The position numbers and the translations under genes were made by a program. Shown here piece after piece: positions 24,615 to 36,000 of a stretch of 64,000 nucleotides of DNA. Below the pieces are notes generated by a model that did not search any database, was not told the DNA's origin, and was given only the letters and a program-made list of their open reading frames with translations. Each line of letters begins with the position of its first letter. Within the stretch, counting starts at the first letter, position 1. Source of the DNA: Acephala macrosclerotiorum (Eukaryota > Ascomycota > Leotiomycetes > Helotiales > Mollisiaceae); assembly GCA_014904845.1 (NCBI GenBank), contig MU119297.1, forward strand, positions 62,001-126,000, given 5' to 3'.

Positions 24615-25839
24615 TTATCCATATCGTTTGACAAGATCTCTCATATCTTCAAGCATCCTGTAAACTCGTTTAGTATCACACTTTCGTTCGGATGAGAAAG
24701 CAAGGCTCACTGTTCTCGAAGAGTCTCGTTTTCTGTAAAGAGAGCAGAGACATGCGTATTGAACCTCCTACTGAAGCATCAGCATACGAAGTCTCTTACA
24801 TGGTTGAAATGTGCATGCTCACAGCTTATAGAGGTCCAGACGGCCATCGTAGTCTTCCTCTGGGGCTGATATCTGAACGTAAGAGTGATAAGCAGCCAAG
24901 TACTCTGCCCCGAATTTGTTACAAACTGGTCGCCATTGACCAAATTCATCTTGATCATGCGTGTCAACAAGACAATTTCATTTTGGATGCAAATCTCTTG
25001 AAGGCAAGGAACTCACATTCGTTGTGAGCATAGAAACAACAGGCATCGAAAATGAGAGACTCGTCGGAATCAACATCAATGCCAGAATTTGCATACCAGA
25101 GGTCTCCATGCACCAGCGACGGCTTGATAGACCGTCCTTCGGTCTCAAGAGGACGCAGCAGACGGGGAATGACTTTCTCGAAGATGATTGGAACAAGGAC
25201 GTGGAATTCTAAATCATCTCCCTTTGCTTCAAGTTCAAGGTCAAGAGCTTTGCTCAAGCATTTAGCAAAGTAAACTTCCCAGCTATCTTCCCACTCATTC
25301 ATCTGCGGTAAATTACCACTGTAGGTAGTGATATGGAACCCGAACTTCCCATTCGGTGACTTGCTGTTCTGGTGGAGTGCAGCGAGACGAGAGGCAAATT
25401 TGTGAGGATCGGGCATCTCGTCGATCATCTCTTTGTAATCGCATAGAAAGAAGTGCGTGTTGGGTATGGACTTGTAGGTTCCCCATGCTATGGGTCTAGG
25501 TGCGAAGTCTGGCATGAGAGTGTGGATGGCTTTCATGGACTCGAATTCGCCATGCATCATGTGTTTTCCTTGCTCTTTGGAGATCACTTTGATGAAGAAT
25601 TTCTGGGGGGTGCCGTCTGCAAGCTCCACGTCGATTCGGCCTGTGTTGGCCCAGAAGCTTACCCCGTGGCCTTCGGTGGAAATCACCTGACATCCTTCGG
25701 GGAGTTCTTAATGAAATTAGCGGGTGTTCGTTGACTTCCATTCATGGGTGCCACTTAGCTGCTGACCTGAGAGAACGCTAGGATCAACCTTAGTATTTCC
25801 TCCACCAAGCTCTAGCCCTTCTGCACCATCGTAGTTCAT
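24615..25839 (-). CDS. Fructosamine-3-kinase / ketosamine-3-kinase family protein
   Basis: Members phosphorylate sugar adducts on amines (protein deglycation) in the cytosol; the substrate here is not known. The gene is intact with five exons: 25839-25767, 25706-25017, 24949-24823, 24770-24711 and 24657-24615. They total 993 nt (330 residues) and all junctions are GT-AG and in phase. The start ATG at 25839 gives MNYDGAEGLELGGGN and the exon 2 junction gives ELPEGCQVISTEGHG. Kinase landmarks are FFIKV (the ATP-binding Lys), HGEFESM, PRPIAWGTY, the catalytic loop LVHGDLWYAN and the metal-binding FDACCFYAHNE. The normal C-terminus follows (YEFGQWRP, HVSALF, MRDLVKRYG). The length is usual for fungal members. 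It sits in an island between Gypsy-3 and repeat B with no stops or RIP-type damage, so it is probably functional. Confidence 0.93.
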
Positions 25840-25944
25840 TTTTAGGGAAGCTATATAAATGATGAATGTATAGTCTTCAAAGTTAAGAGTGAGTGGTAGG
25901 TTTTGTAAAAAAAACTCTTAATTATGGGCAGCTATACCACAAAA

Positions 25945-25998
25945 ACGATAAAGCTAGTTTGATTAGGCTAAGCTTGTATCACGTGACTACATTCAAAA
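25945..25998 (+). repeat. Direct repeat D, copy 1
   Basis: A stretch with ATAAAGCTAGTTTGATTAGG is repeated at 26738-26796 with transitions and two small gaps. The two copies bracket repeat B copy 2 and an AT-rich stretch. Confidence 0.6.
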
Positions 25999-26009
25999 CC
26001 CTCTTTCAA

Positions 26010-26318
26010 ATAGTGGGATGTCCCTCGTACCTCACGCCATGCCTTGCCTTTGACGACTTGAAATGATATAAATCTTTTAGTATATGGATTTTTTATTCGC
26101 ACCGGCTCAGCCGGCGCGAGTAGAGGCGTTTCCTTTTTACAACTCTTTTTACGTGGAGCTAGAGCTTGAGCTTTGAGCTTTACGAGGAACTTTACGGGGA
26201 ATTTTACGGAGCGCTAAATGCCAAAAGCGACACATCTTGGCGTTTTTTGGTAAAACCTTGGCGCAAAAACGTAATCCAAATATTACGTTTTATTATATAA
26301 ACTTTACGTGGAATTTTT
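26010..26318 (+). repeat. Repeat B copy 2 (near full length)
   Basis: It begins AATAGTGGGATGTCCCTCGT and ends near TTTACGTGGAA, and matches 37198-37475 in direct orientation over about 280 bases. Inside are a GC-rich CGGCTCAGCCGGCGCG palindromic part, repeated GAGCTTTACG units, and the AAAAGCGACACATCTTGG block. There is no coding potential. The same repeat is the insertion target of Gypsy-3. Confidence 0.75.
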
Positions 26319-26737
26319 TTTTTTTAATAAAATTTTTTTTAATTATTATTAAAAATATATTATATAATTTAAAATAATATAAAATTTTTAATTTATAAAT
26401 TCCACATCTATATTAATCTTACTAATATAAATAAAATTATTTTTTATATATATCTATTTTTTATATAAAATTTTATAAAAAATATTAAATATTAAAAATA
26501 ATATATTTTAATATTTTTAATAAAAAGTTTTTTATTAATTATTTTTTTAAAATATAAATAATTATAATTATAAAAATAATTTTTTTATATAATTTAATAT
26601 ATTTAAATTTTTTAATTTATAATTATTAATAATTAAATTAAAAAAATATAATTTTAATTTTAATATAATTTAATATTATACGTAATTAATATTTTAATAT
26701 AAAAAATTTAATTATTAATAAATAAATATATTACAAA
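26319..26737. other. AT-rich insert, no gene
   Basis: About 420 bases of almost pure A and T between repeat B copy 2 and the second copy of repeat D. I see no motif, frame or terminal repeat. It is probably a heavily RIP-mutated fragment of another repeat. Confidence 0.5.
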
Positions 26738-26796
26738 GATTATAAAGCTAGTCCCGATTAGGCTAGACGTATAATACGTAACCGTATTCAAAATAT
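26738..26796 (+). repeat. Direct repeat D, copy 2
   Basis: Matches 25945-25998 (TATAAAGCTAGTCCCGATTA here) with transitions such as ATCACGTGACTAC against AATACGTAACCGTA. Confidence 0.6.
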
Positions 26797-27213
26797 AAAA
26801 ATAGTATATTATTAACACTGGTAATAAAACAAATCGAATGGATGCAACATGGAGAAGTCCGATACTTGTAGTACACAATACTCACTTGAATGTCGGCGGC
26901 TACAGCGACGTCCAACAATGCAGGCCTTGTTGGGGTCGAATGAAGAGCGTGCATCAATCGTGGAGGAGGGCCACTCGGCGCTTAGGGGCGCGATCTAATC
27001 CCTCGAAACGTGTGAGGCACTCTATATCGAGATATTGGCCAGCGAATCATCCACAAAACCCCCAACTTGATCAAACAACAAATGAACAGTAGATGATGTT
27101 ATTTCTGGAGTATGTTTATATAGTTGCGATAGATGAGATTAGCGCTAGGCCATTCCTAAAGTGGAATAATATGTCGTTTCGGGGCTCGTTCATGGGTCCT
27201 CTGGAAGAGAGAC
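26797..27213. other. Intergenic; possible small coding relic
   Basis: The + strand reads EERASIVEEGHSALRGAI, a TAA, then SLETCEALYIEILASESS in one frame around 26940-27060. The composition looks protein-like and the stops could come from CAA or CGA codons. I do not recognise a family. Otherwise this is the 3' flank of the deaminase gene. Confidence 0.3.
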
Positions 27214-27756
27214 TCAATGACCTGCCAAAGAGACCTTCATGATACGATCTTCCATGCCTTGAATGAATACAACCTCGACGCCAGCGTCCTGCAACCGCTG
27301 CCGCCCAATGGCCAATACACTCTGATCGATAAAGTTTTCCGGTTCCTTGATCCCTATGTACACTGTTTTGATGCGGTCCTTCAACCCCAGTATCCTATCC
27401 ACACAAGGCTTGTTCCCACTCAGTCTCTTGTTGCATGGCTCCATGGTCGTGTATAGGATAGTGTTCCGCGGCAGTACCTCGCAGAGCCGCTCCTCTGGGA
27501 GATCGTACTTCTGCGCTACTTTGATGAAGCAGCACTGCTCCGCGTGTGTCTTCCCCGGATCTGCAGGATTGTTGTCTGGCAATTCTAGCGACCACCCGGT
27601 TGATAATATCTTGTTCTTATCCGCGTCGACAAGGACGGCTCCTACACAAAACTTGGTGGGTGCTGGAGGAGAATGTCGAGCCTGCTCCAGAGCATATTCC
27701 ATGTATCCCTCATGATTGCCGGCCGCGATATGGGGATGGGTTTGTTCGGACGCCAT
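27214..27756 (-). CDS. Cytidine/deoxycytidylate deaminase-family protein
   Basis: A zinc-dependent deaminase of the nucleotide-deaminase fold. The predicted protein has 180 residues from the ATG at 27756 (MASEQTHPHI); the frame stays open 37 codons further upstream, but that part does not look conserved. The zinc site is clear: HAE at residues 71-73 (catalytic Glu 73), then P-C at 107-108 and Cys 118 (TMEPC...NKPC). The spacing of nine residues between the two Cys is longer than in plain cytidine deaminases. It fits the fungal proteins usually annotated as riboflavin-pathway DRAP-deaminase-like or dCMP-deaminase-like. A C-terminal YIGIKEP and GVEVVFI complete the fold. It is intact, a single exon as read, with no sign of RIP. 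The actual substrate is not known. Confidence 0.88.
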   Translation of the reverse strand: MASEQTHPHIAAGNHEGYMEYALEQARHSPPAPTKFCVGAVLVDADKNKILSTGWSLELPDNNPADPGKTHAEQCCFIKVAQKYDLPEERLCEVLPRNTILYTTMEPCNKRLSGNKPCVDRILGLKDRIKTVYIGIKEPENFIDQSVLAIGRQRLQDAGVEVVFIQGMEDRIMKVSLAGH

Positions 27757-28457
27757 CAGCGAGTCGAAATTGAGGAAAGGATCGCTCTCGTTCAGTCGCA
27801 GTTTCGCATATAATGATCGAGGAGGTAGAGCTGAATTGCGACCGCGATTATTGAACGAGGTGCACACTTACAGCTTTAGCGGAGGCTTCGAGGAGCTATC
27901 CTCTTTCTGACGATAGACAAAAAAGACAAAGCCCTCATCTGCCGGATACAGGTGCCCGTTGTTGGTGTTTCGGATGGTGGGCGCTTCTGCAACTCATTAG
28001 CTAACTGATACACGATACGGGAGGCAGCCCCTGCAACTGCGACTACGTCGGGTACTTCGTACGCTCCGTGCGGAGTATGCAGCTCCAAGCCTCCACCTAT
28101 GCCGTCAACAATTAGATGATACGATGAATTGCCCCGGTCTCGAGCATGCCATTCGCGGGGGCGGGCGCTTGAGAAATTAGACGGTCCCCGCGGAGTATGT
28201 GCTCAAAAGCGATTTCAATATGCTCGAGTGAACAGCCGATAGAACTTATTTTGATCAGCAGCACTCTGCTGATGAGTGCTTCCTCGATTGATGCGCAAAA
28301 GCTACACTGCAATACTATCAGTACTTGGTCTTTAATCCATTTATTGAGCTATCTTCATTGCCCTTTCCACAAGGCTGCCGACCAGGTCAACCTAAGCAAA
28401 TCACATCGTCCAGCCTGGCACGATTGAAACACTTTGCCATAACTTTCGGCCATCGCA
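27757..28457. promoter_or_regulatory. Divergent intergenic region of the deaminase and NLR genes
   Basis: This 700-bp region separates two divergent genes and should hold both promoters. GCGGAGTATG occurs twice in direct orientation, at 28070-28079 and 28190-28199. The first is part of an inverted CTCCG-TG-CGGAG, the kind of CCG..CGG site bound by Zn2Cys6 regulators. That it is a binding site is inference only. No gene is seen. Confidence 0.3.
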
Positions 28458-29468
28458 ATGCTGCGAGAACGCTTTGAAAGCGACACCTGTCGATACTCAA
28501 GTGGATTTATGCAATGATTAAGCTCTGCGAGCCTGGAAAGATACCCCATGATGCCGTAAGAGCATTTGTGGATACGCCCATCTTTAACTCTTGCTAAATC
28601 ATTTAGTGTTTCTCAACGCGAAGATAATGAATTGCCCATCCTAGAAGTTGTCTCAGCTCATGGATTTCCCTCTGGCTCTCTGCTCTTCGGTGGGGGTGCC
28701 AAAAATACCGAACGTCTTGCCGCAGATCCAAAAGGACCTCTCGGCCTTAACCTTCTATATGCTCCGGCGGAGCCTCTGGTCGACTTCATTTTTGTTCATG
28801 GCCTTGGTGGTGGATCGAGAAAAACATGGAGCAAGACGACTTCGGTGAAAGACTTTTGGCCACAGGAATGGCTTCCTAAAGATCTAGCTTTCAACAATGT
28901 ACGAATACACAGTTTTGGATATGATTCGGACTGGGCAAAAGGCAAGGTCAATTTCCTGAACATACGTCATTTCGGCAAATCTCTTTTGGGTCAGATGAGC
29001 ACGCTGCCATGCTTGAGAGATGCGGATACACCAATAGTACTCATCGGGCACAGCATGGGAGGTTTGGTGATTAAGAAGGCTTACAATCTAGCAAGACAGA
29101 GTGCCGCATATGAGTCTCTGGCCAACCGCGTGCATTCAATATACTTTCTTGCCACTCCGCACAGTGGCTCCGACTCCGCCAAACTCTTGAGCGATATCCT
29201 TCGGTTCGCCTCGATACCGCGCGAATACGTCGCAGAGCTCAAACGAGACTCCGGTACTATTCAAACCATTAGCGATGATTTTCGCAACTATGAGCGAGAC
29301 CTCGATCTCTGGTCCTTTTACGAAACCTTACCCCTCAGTATGGGAAAAATCTTTAGTCGAATCATTGTCCCGCCGGACTCAGCAGTCATGGGCTTCCGCG
29401 ATAAGAAGCAGATGCTCATGAATGCCGATCATCGCTCAATCTGCAAGTTTGACTCAATAGCAGCGTAA
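28458..29468 (+). CDS. NLR gene, 5' part: alpha/beta-hydrolase domain, cut by hAT-C
   Basis: This is the N-terminal effector domain of a fungal NOD-like receptor. Proposed exon 1 is 28458-28500 (ATG, MLRERFESDT). A 60-nt intron with a weak GTGGAT donor follows, and exon 2 opens at 28561; this start is tentative, but phase is kept and the exon 2 frame has no ATG before the conserved region. Exon 2 shows a lipase-like alpha/beta hydrolase: FVHGLGGG (oxyanion region), the nucleophile elbow GHSMGG, FLATPHSGS, and the catalytic His region NADHRSICKFD. The gene sequence ends at 29460. The last codons, including the TAA stop at 29466-29468, come from the transposon's terminal repeat. As it stands the locus could make only a hydrolase-domain protein of about 315 residues. 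The hydrolase triad itself is intact. Confidence 0.85.
29453..29460. repeat. Left target-site duplication of hAT-C (CTCAATAG)
   Basis: Perfect match to 32997-33004, immediately outside the CAGCGTAA terminus. Confidence 0.95.
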
Positions 29469-32400
29469 TAAAAAAAAATCATAGTAATTGATTATATAAT
29501 TGATTACTTTGATTTGATTAGATTAGATTATGATTATCCAAAATCCCAAAAATCATGATTATGATTATGATTATAATCAATTATAATCAATTATAATCAT
29601 GATTATTCACGTGATTCCATACAAAATTATTATATTTAAAATCTTTTTAAAGATTTACAAGACTTTATCTTTTGATATAAGTTATACTATATATAAATCT
29701 ATATTTTGATAAAAAAGATTAATAAAAAAAGCTTATTCTAATATAAAAAATTCATTTTCCACTTCTTTTTCAATTTCTTCTCTAATTTCTTTATCTTCTT
29801 CTTTAAAAACCTCCCAACTTTTTAGACAAATTATCTTTTCAAAAGTTTCTTTAAAAAGCTTATTTCTAGTTTTATTAATAATTAAAGCCCCTTGTGAAAA
29901 GAATCTCTCGAAGAAAGTCGAAATTGTCGGAATTTGAAGATATTTTCGAGCAATTTGAAATAATATAGAATATTTATTCTTATTATTTAATCAAAAAGTA
30001 AGAAGTTTCATTTATTTGTATATTAGTTTGAATTTTATAAGAAAATATAATAATAATAATAATATAAAAAATAATAATAAAATTTAATTTACTGTTCGAA
30101 TTGCTTTTTTTTTTTCTAAATAAGCATTAAGTTCATCAATATCATCTTTTAAATCTTGATCTAAATAAATATCTAGATCATTATCTTTTTTATTTATATT
30201 CAAGTTTTAAGTTTTTTGAATAAAAAGTAATTGATTAAAATAATCTCGTTTGTAATTATATTATAAATAAATAAAAATCTTTTATAAATTAATTAATAAA
30301 TAAAATAATTTACGATTGATAATTCGAATAGAGTTTATTATAAATATCCGTTTCTTGATCTCTAGAAAGGCCAGCTGGTTGTAATCCTATTTTACGAATA
30401 CGAAAATCAAAAATTAAAGTCAAATACATAGACTTATTTGACTCTTGAATATTATTTTTATTTGGAATGTATTTTCTCAATTTGACTATTCCTTTATCAA
30501 TAGTATCCGTAAACACTTTATTCTATTAAAAAAGTTAGTAAATTTATTAATAAATAAAAGATTCGTAATTTTTTAAAGTAAAGGTATCAAAGAAAATTAA
30601 GCGAGATTAAGCGAAATAATATATTTAAAAGAGAAAATTACTTACATTTAATTCTTTTTTAATCTTATCAAGTTTATTATAAATATCATAAACCATAGAA
30701 ATTAAATAATAAATTGTAGAGTATTTTTCGGCTTGTAATTTAGTCGTAGTTTTAATAAATATTTCAAAAATCTTTAAACATTTTTTAAGATATTCGATTT
30801 CAATTTCAAATAATATTAATTTATTATCTTTAAAAGCTTTACTATCGAATAAACTAATAATTGCATTAATTGCTTTTATAAAGTGCAAAAAGTCTTTCAA
30901 TATTTTAGCTGTTGAAAACTATCGGGTTTTTTGATTTAAAATTAATTAATATTTTTTTTAAAAATATTTAAAATTAAAATTAAAATAATTACTTAATTGT
31001 AAAATCCTAGGATTTTCTATCTTTTGAGTATCGATTTGAGACAATAAAATTCTCATATTCTCTTGAGAATATTTCAAATTAATAATAGTCTTTCGAACTT
31101 TTTTTTAAATAGAAAAATCTAATTAAAATTATTAATAAATTTTTAAAAATTAATTATTAAATAAACTTACTAGAAATATCGATAATTGCATCTTCTGGCA
31201 AATTATCATCGGTTTGAAAGCCATTATTATTATTAAGAAGATCATAATCATTTTTAATAATAGCTTTTAAAATATCTTGAACAATAAAATTTAATATATG
31301 AGTCGTACAATAAATATTGCTATCAAATTTTATATTTTTATAATTATAATGCAAACGGAATGCATCAATTAATTTATCGTTTGAATTGGCGTTATTTCTT
31401 GTAATACTATTAAAAGTTAAATCAAAATTATTAATTAAATCAAAAATAATATAATTTACTTTTGGATATGATATTCGATATTAAAATGTTTTAAAGTTTC
31501 AATTAAAACATTAAACATATAAATACCGGTATATTTATCTTTTAAATCTTTTATTGCTAATAAATAAGATTTTAATTCGAAGTTTTTATTTATAAAATGA
31601 TTATTTAAATAATTAATAATTATAAAATAAAATATTAAAATTTAAATTATTAATTTACATTGTGATTTTAAAATACGCATCTTGATTAATAGTTGTTTAA
31701 GCGTTTAAAGTTAAAGAAAAACTACCGTTAGTTTTTTTTTGTTTTTCGATTTTCTTTATAATCAATTTTTCTTTGTTTGAAAATAAAGAATTTAATTGAT
31801 TTTTAAGCATTTAATAATATATTTTTGGTGCTTTACTATAATATAATTTAGTATTAAATAATTAAAAACGAAAAAGATTTATTTACTCGTTGCAATAAAT
31901 AATCAAATCTTTAAAAGAATTCGAAATTATAGAGTTAAAAAATAAATTATTTGAAATAATAAAATTCATTAATAATTTATTAAAATGTTCAACTTCAAAT
32001 GTTTTTTTAAGAGTATTTGAACGTTTATTAGCTTTTTGTATAGTAAAACGATCTATAATACTCGTTTGAGATTGAGAAGTTGTAGCTTCAAAAGAATCAT
32101 TTAATAAAATATTAATATATTGATAATATTATAAAAAATTATAATTAAATTACTTACTATCAAAATTATTAGCTAAAATCTTTGATATATGAACGAGTTT
32201 ATGATTTTGTCGATAATGAGTAACGTAATTACTCGTAGAATAGTAAATTCGTTGATTAATATATTTTTTACTAAAAATAATATTAATTTTTTGAAAATAT
32301 TTATAAATAGAATTACTTACTTACAGCTTTTATGAAGGCATATAACGGTGCAAGTTCGTATATTGTTTGGATCGTTAGAGTCTCCTTTAATAGAATCAAG

Positions 32401-32996
32401 ACTCCTTTCGAATAATTTATGTTTAAACAAAGGGGATTGTTTTTCAAGAGGTCCAATATCAAAATCAGTTCGATTTTGAGCAAGATTAATCTTTCTCGAG
32501 GTTGCAATAGATATTCCGAATAAAATATACTAATGATACAAAATAAAATCGAGGATATTTATTTTAATATATAGATATTTTATTAATTCTAAAGAGTACT
32601 TTTATTTTCTATTGATTTAAAATCAATACTTAATTTCAAATTATTACAAATTAAAAACTTTATATTTTTAATTATTTTATTGGATTTATAATAAAGTGGC
32701 AAAGATTCGAAGATTCGAGGAGGGAGGCTGTGCCGGAAGCCGGCATCTCGCTTGTGGCGCGCGCGATACTATTTTCGGCTTAGTAGCAAGGCATATAATT
32801 GGTCAGATCTTATTTTAGAGTCTCATTAACCACTTCGGACGATAGCCGAGTTTAGTCACGTGCTAATCATAGTAATCAATTATAATTATGATTACTTTGA
32901 TTTGATTAGATTAGAATATGATTATAAGTATATTTTTATGATTAGATTATGATTAGGTCCCTATAATCTAATCTAATCTAATCATTTTTTACGCTG
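29461..32996 (-). mobile_element. hAT-C: 3536-bp hAT transposon inserted in the NLR gene
   Basis: The terminal inverted repeats are CAGCGTAA and TTACGCTG, flanked by a perfect 8-bp duplication CTCAATAG. A 26-bp subterminal sequence containing GATTACTTTGATTTGATTAG occurs in direct orientation at 29502-29527 and 32890-32915. GATTAGATTA-type short repeats fill both ends. The interior encodes a multi-exon hAT transposase on the minus strand. Its composition is AT-rich but, unlike the RIP blocks, its exons are open and its splice sites are good. Its termini differ from hAT-A/B, so it is a second hAT family. Confidence 0.93.
29733..32507 (-). CDS. hAT-C transposase, multi-exon, possibly intact
   Basis: The minus strand carries at least seven open exons separated by AT-rich introns with clear GTAAGT donors and TAG/CAG acceptors; one has a TACTAAC branch site near 30540. 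In order they show H-Y-R-Q-N-H in a BED-finger-like N-terminus (about 32200), then TSIIDRFTIQKANK and FNKLLMNFIISNN (about 32060-31900). Next come TTHILNFIVQDILK (31310), a helical segment ending EKYSTIYYLISMVYDIYNKL (30720) and YLTLIFDFRIRKIGL (30410). The last exon is the hAT C-terminal dimerisation region, with YLQIPTISTFFERFFSQGAL and KTRNKLF...CLKSW (29957-29760) and a TAA at 29735-29733. I could not fix the start codon, and the catalytic-core exons between 31350 and 31900 were not fully traced, so intactness is not proven. It is the best candidate for a functional transposase in the window. Confidence 0.75.
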
Positions 32997-33004
32997 CTCA
33001 ATAG
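32997..33004. repeat. Right target-site duplication of hAT-C (CTCAATAG)
   Basis: Perfect match to 29453-29460, immediately outside the TTACGCTG terminus. Confidence 0.95.
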
Positions 33005-36000
33005 CGGATCCCAACTATCAGATTCTTCGCAATTCTCTTGAGACTACTGTTATCAAAATATCAAAGACGGGTAATTACAGCCATCCTTTATTTGATTCGT
33101 TTGTTCCACTAAAAGGTCAGCAGTGCGGACATCGCAGCAAGATTTACGGCATAGCCAGCTGAAGGATCTCGAAAGCTATTTAGGAGTGTTGGACAAGTTC
33201 GATAGTGATCTTGCTACTGCGCAGGAGGCACGATTTTCCGGGACATGTGAATGGTTCTCAACCAAAAATGCCTTTCTTGATTGGAAGAACTTTGGGCAAC
33301 TAGCTCCCACTGTTTTGTGGATCGGTGCAAAACCAGCTGCGGGCAAATCGATCCTTGCAGGCTATGCTTTCGATCATCTGCGAAATGAAAATGGAAATTG
33401 CAGTATCTTCTTCTTCAAGTATGGAGATAAATCCAAATCACGACTGGGTGCCTGTCTGAGATCTTTGGCTTTCCAGATGGCTTGCTCTGACTTCGCAGTC
33501 CGCCAAAAGTTGCTAGAGATGCGAAGGGATAATATCAAGTTCGATAGGGACAATGAGCGTACCGTTTGGCGGAAATTATTTCTTTCCGGTATCTTCAAAA
33601 CGACGTTCTCAAGTCATTACTGGGTTATTGATGCGTTAGATGAATGTGTCAACCCACTGGCTCTCTTTGACCTTATGTTGGACAATCTCGAGTCCTCCGT
33701 GCCATTGCGAGTCCTCATCACCAGCCGAATCACTGGAGACCTCGAGGAGAGTTTCAAAAGCCTCAGCCCCCGTCGATACCGACTCCAACAGATATCTACG
33801 GCAGACACCCTTCCAGACATCAAGCTCCTTGTCCAATCCAAGGCGAAAGCCTTTCGTCTGCAAAATGACGATGATCGTACTGCTCTAGTGGAAAAAATAA
33901 TGCAAAAATCGAATGGGTCATTTCTTTGGACAGTCTTGGTCGTCAATGAATTGTCCAAATGTTATAGTCAGGAAGATATCAACCAGGTCCTTGATGATGT
34001 GCCTTCCGATATGAAGCCTTGGTACCAGCGGACTTTAGAGACCATGTCACAGAACACACATGGACGCAAGCTGGCCCGCGCCATACTGATTTGGGTAACA
34101 TGTGCGACTAGACCCATGTCTCTGATGGAGCTCGATATTGCGCTCAAACTAGACGGCAACGAAACTTCTCACGGACTGGAGCAAACTATTACGGTACTGT
34201 GTGGGCAACTAGTAGTCATTGATCGACTTGACAGAGTCCAGATGGTCCACGAGACAGCCAGAGAATTTCTTTTGGATGCCAACTTGAATTCCGAGCTTGC
34301 AATCAAGCCAATGGAGGCACATACCCGGATTGCAAAAGCTTGTCTCATATACCTCACCGGGGATGAGATGAAGCCACCTCGAACTGGCAGATGTCAGTCT
34401 AGTATCGCCATAAAGAGAGGATATTTTTCACAATACGCTTGTACGACATTTTCATACCATCTAGCGAATGCCGACCCCCGCTCAAATGACCTTCTGTCTC
34501 TTGTGGACAAATTCCTCAAACTCAATGTCTTATCGTGGATAGAGGTCATCGCTCAGACACAAGACCTCATACTTTTTATTCGCGTTGCAAAGCACTTACG
34601 ATCATATCTCAATGCATGTTCCACAGAACGATCTCCCCTCAGCAGAGAGGTATCGCTCATCAGAGGCTGGACCACAGATCTCATTCGTATCACTGCTAAA
34701 TTTGCAGATGCACTTGTTTTGTCACCTTCCGCGATCTATTCTCTTGTCCTTCCATTTTGTCCCACAGCGTCTTCTGTATACAAAACAGCCAATAATGGAC
34801 GAAGGCTTGCGATAGTAGGACTTTCAAATTCTCAATGGGATGATCGAATATCCTGCATTGACTTCAACCAAGGTCAGACGAGTGCGATCAGTGCTGGTGA
34901 TCAGTTCCTGGCAGTTGGCCTCACAAATGGGACAGTCAATCTGTATCATGCAGCATCTTACCAGGAATATAGAAGTCTCAACCATGGCGAGGCTGTCAAA
35001 TTCTTGCAGTTCAAGGAGAAGTCTGATCTCATGGCATCCTGTGGCATGAAGAATGTAAGAATATGGGACATTCGCAGGGGCGAAATAGTCCACAGCTTTC
35101 AGGCCCCTCAACGCCCCATTTGTTTGGCCTTTGACCAAAACTTACTCATGGCTGCTTCGCATCAAAACAGCCTAGCAACATGGGATTTGGACAATGACGG
35201 AGCACGAAAGCCGGACAGATTATGGAGCGATTCTCTCGACCAGACCGCCACGCAACTTCGCCGACAGCCATGCGCCATATCAATATCTGTAAGCCATCAA
35301 ATGCTGGCGGTAGCTTACAGCGGAAAGCCTATATTACTTTGGGACCTCGCGGGAGACATCTTCTATGGCAACTGTGGCAGAAAATTGTCCAATGGCGAAA
35401 CCAGCACCCATGTCATCTCTGCTCTCGTCTTCAATCCCAACGTCAATATTGGGCTTCTGGCTGCATCTTATCTTGATGGGCAGCTTGCGCTTCTCGATCC
35501 CTTCAATGACCAAGAACAGTGTAGTTTCCGGGCAGACTGCCATACCCTCACTGCCAGCTCGGACGGTCGCTTGCTTGCGGGAGGTGCGGGCTCTGGGATC
35601 ATCCAGGTGTACGAATTTGACACTTTACGATTACTATACAGGGTAAGATCATCCAACCTCTACATTAAGCAACTGGCTTTTAGTCCAGATAGTCTCCATT
35701 TTATGGATATCAGAGGCTCTCAATGCAATGTCTGGGAGCCGGCAGTTCTGTTGCGTGATATAGTTGGTGACGATAGCAGCGAGGACTCATCGACGTCTGT
35801 TGTGGAGGCAATCTCATCCGATAGTAAAGTTAGGATCAGTGCCATGATCTTGCACCAAAATTTCGAGGTAGCATTCTGCGGCAAGGAAGATGGCTCGGTT
35901 TCTGTCTATAATGTGAGGAGCGGCATCCAGATGGGTACACTCTATCGCCACAAATCACTCGTTCGCATCCTTACCTGGTGGCCATCGACTGGTGTGCTAA

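Noticed and set aside
26838..27092. 84-codon + strand frame beginning MDATWRSPIL
   Set aside because: Basic, Trp/Arg-rich and without motifs; a different + frame in the same place looks more protein-like, and neither is identifiable.
34824..35138. Minus-strand frames of 100 codons or so inside the NLR exon (also 33617-33958, 36635-36976)
   Set aside because: Shadows of the long NACHT-WD40 reading frame.
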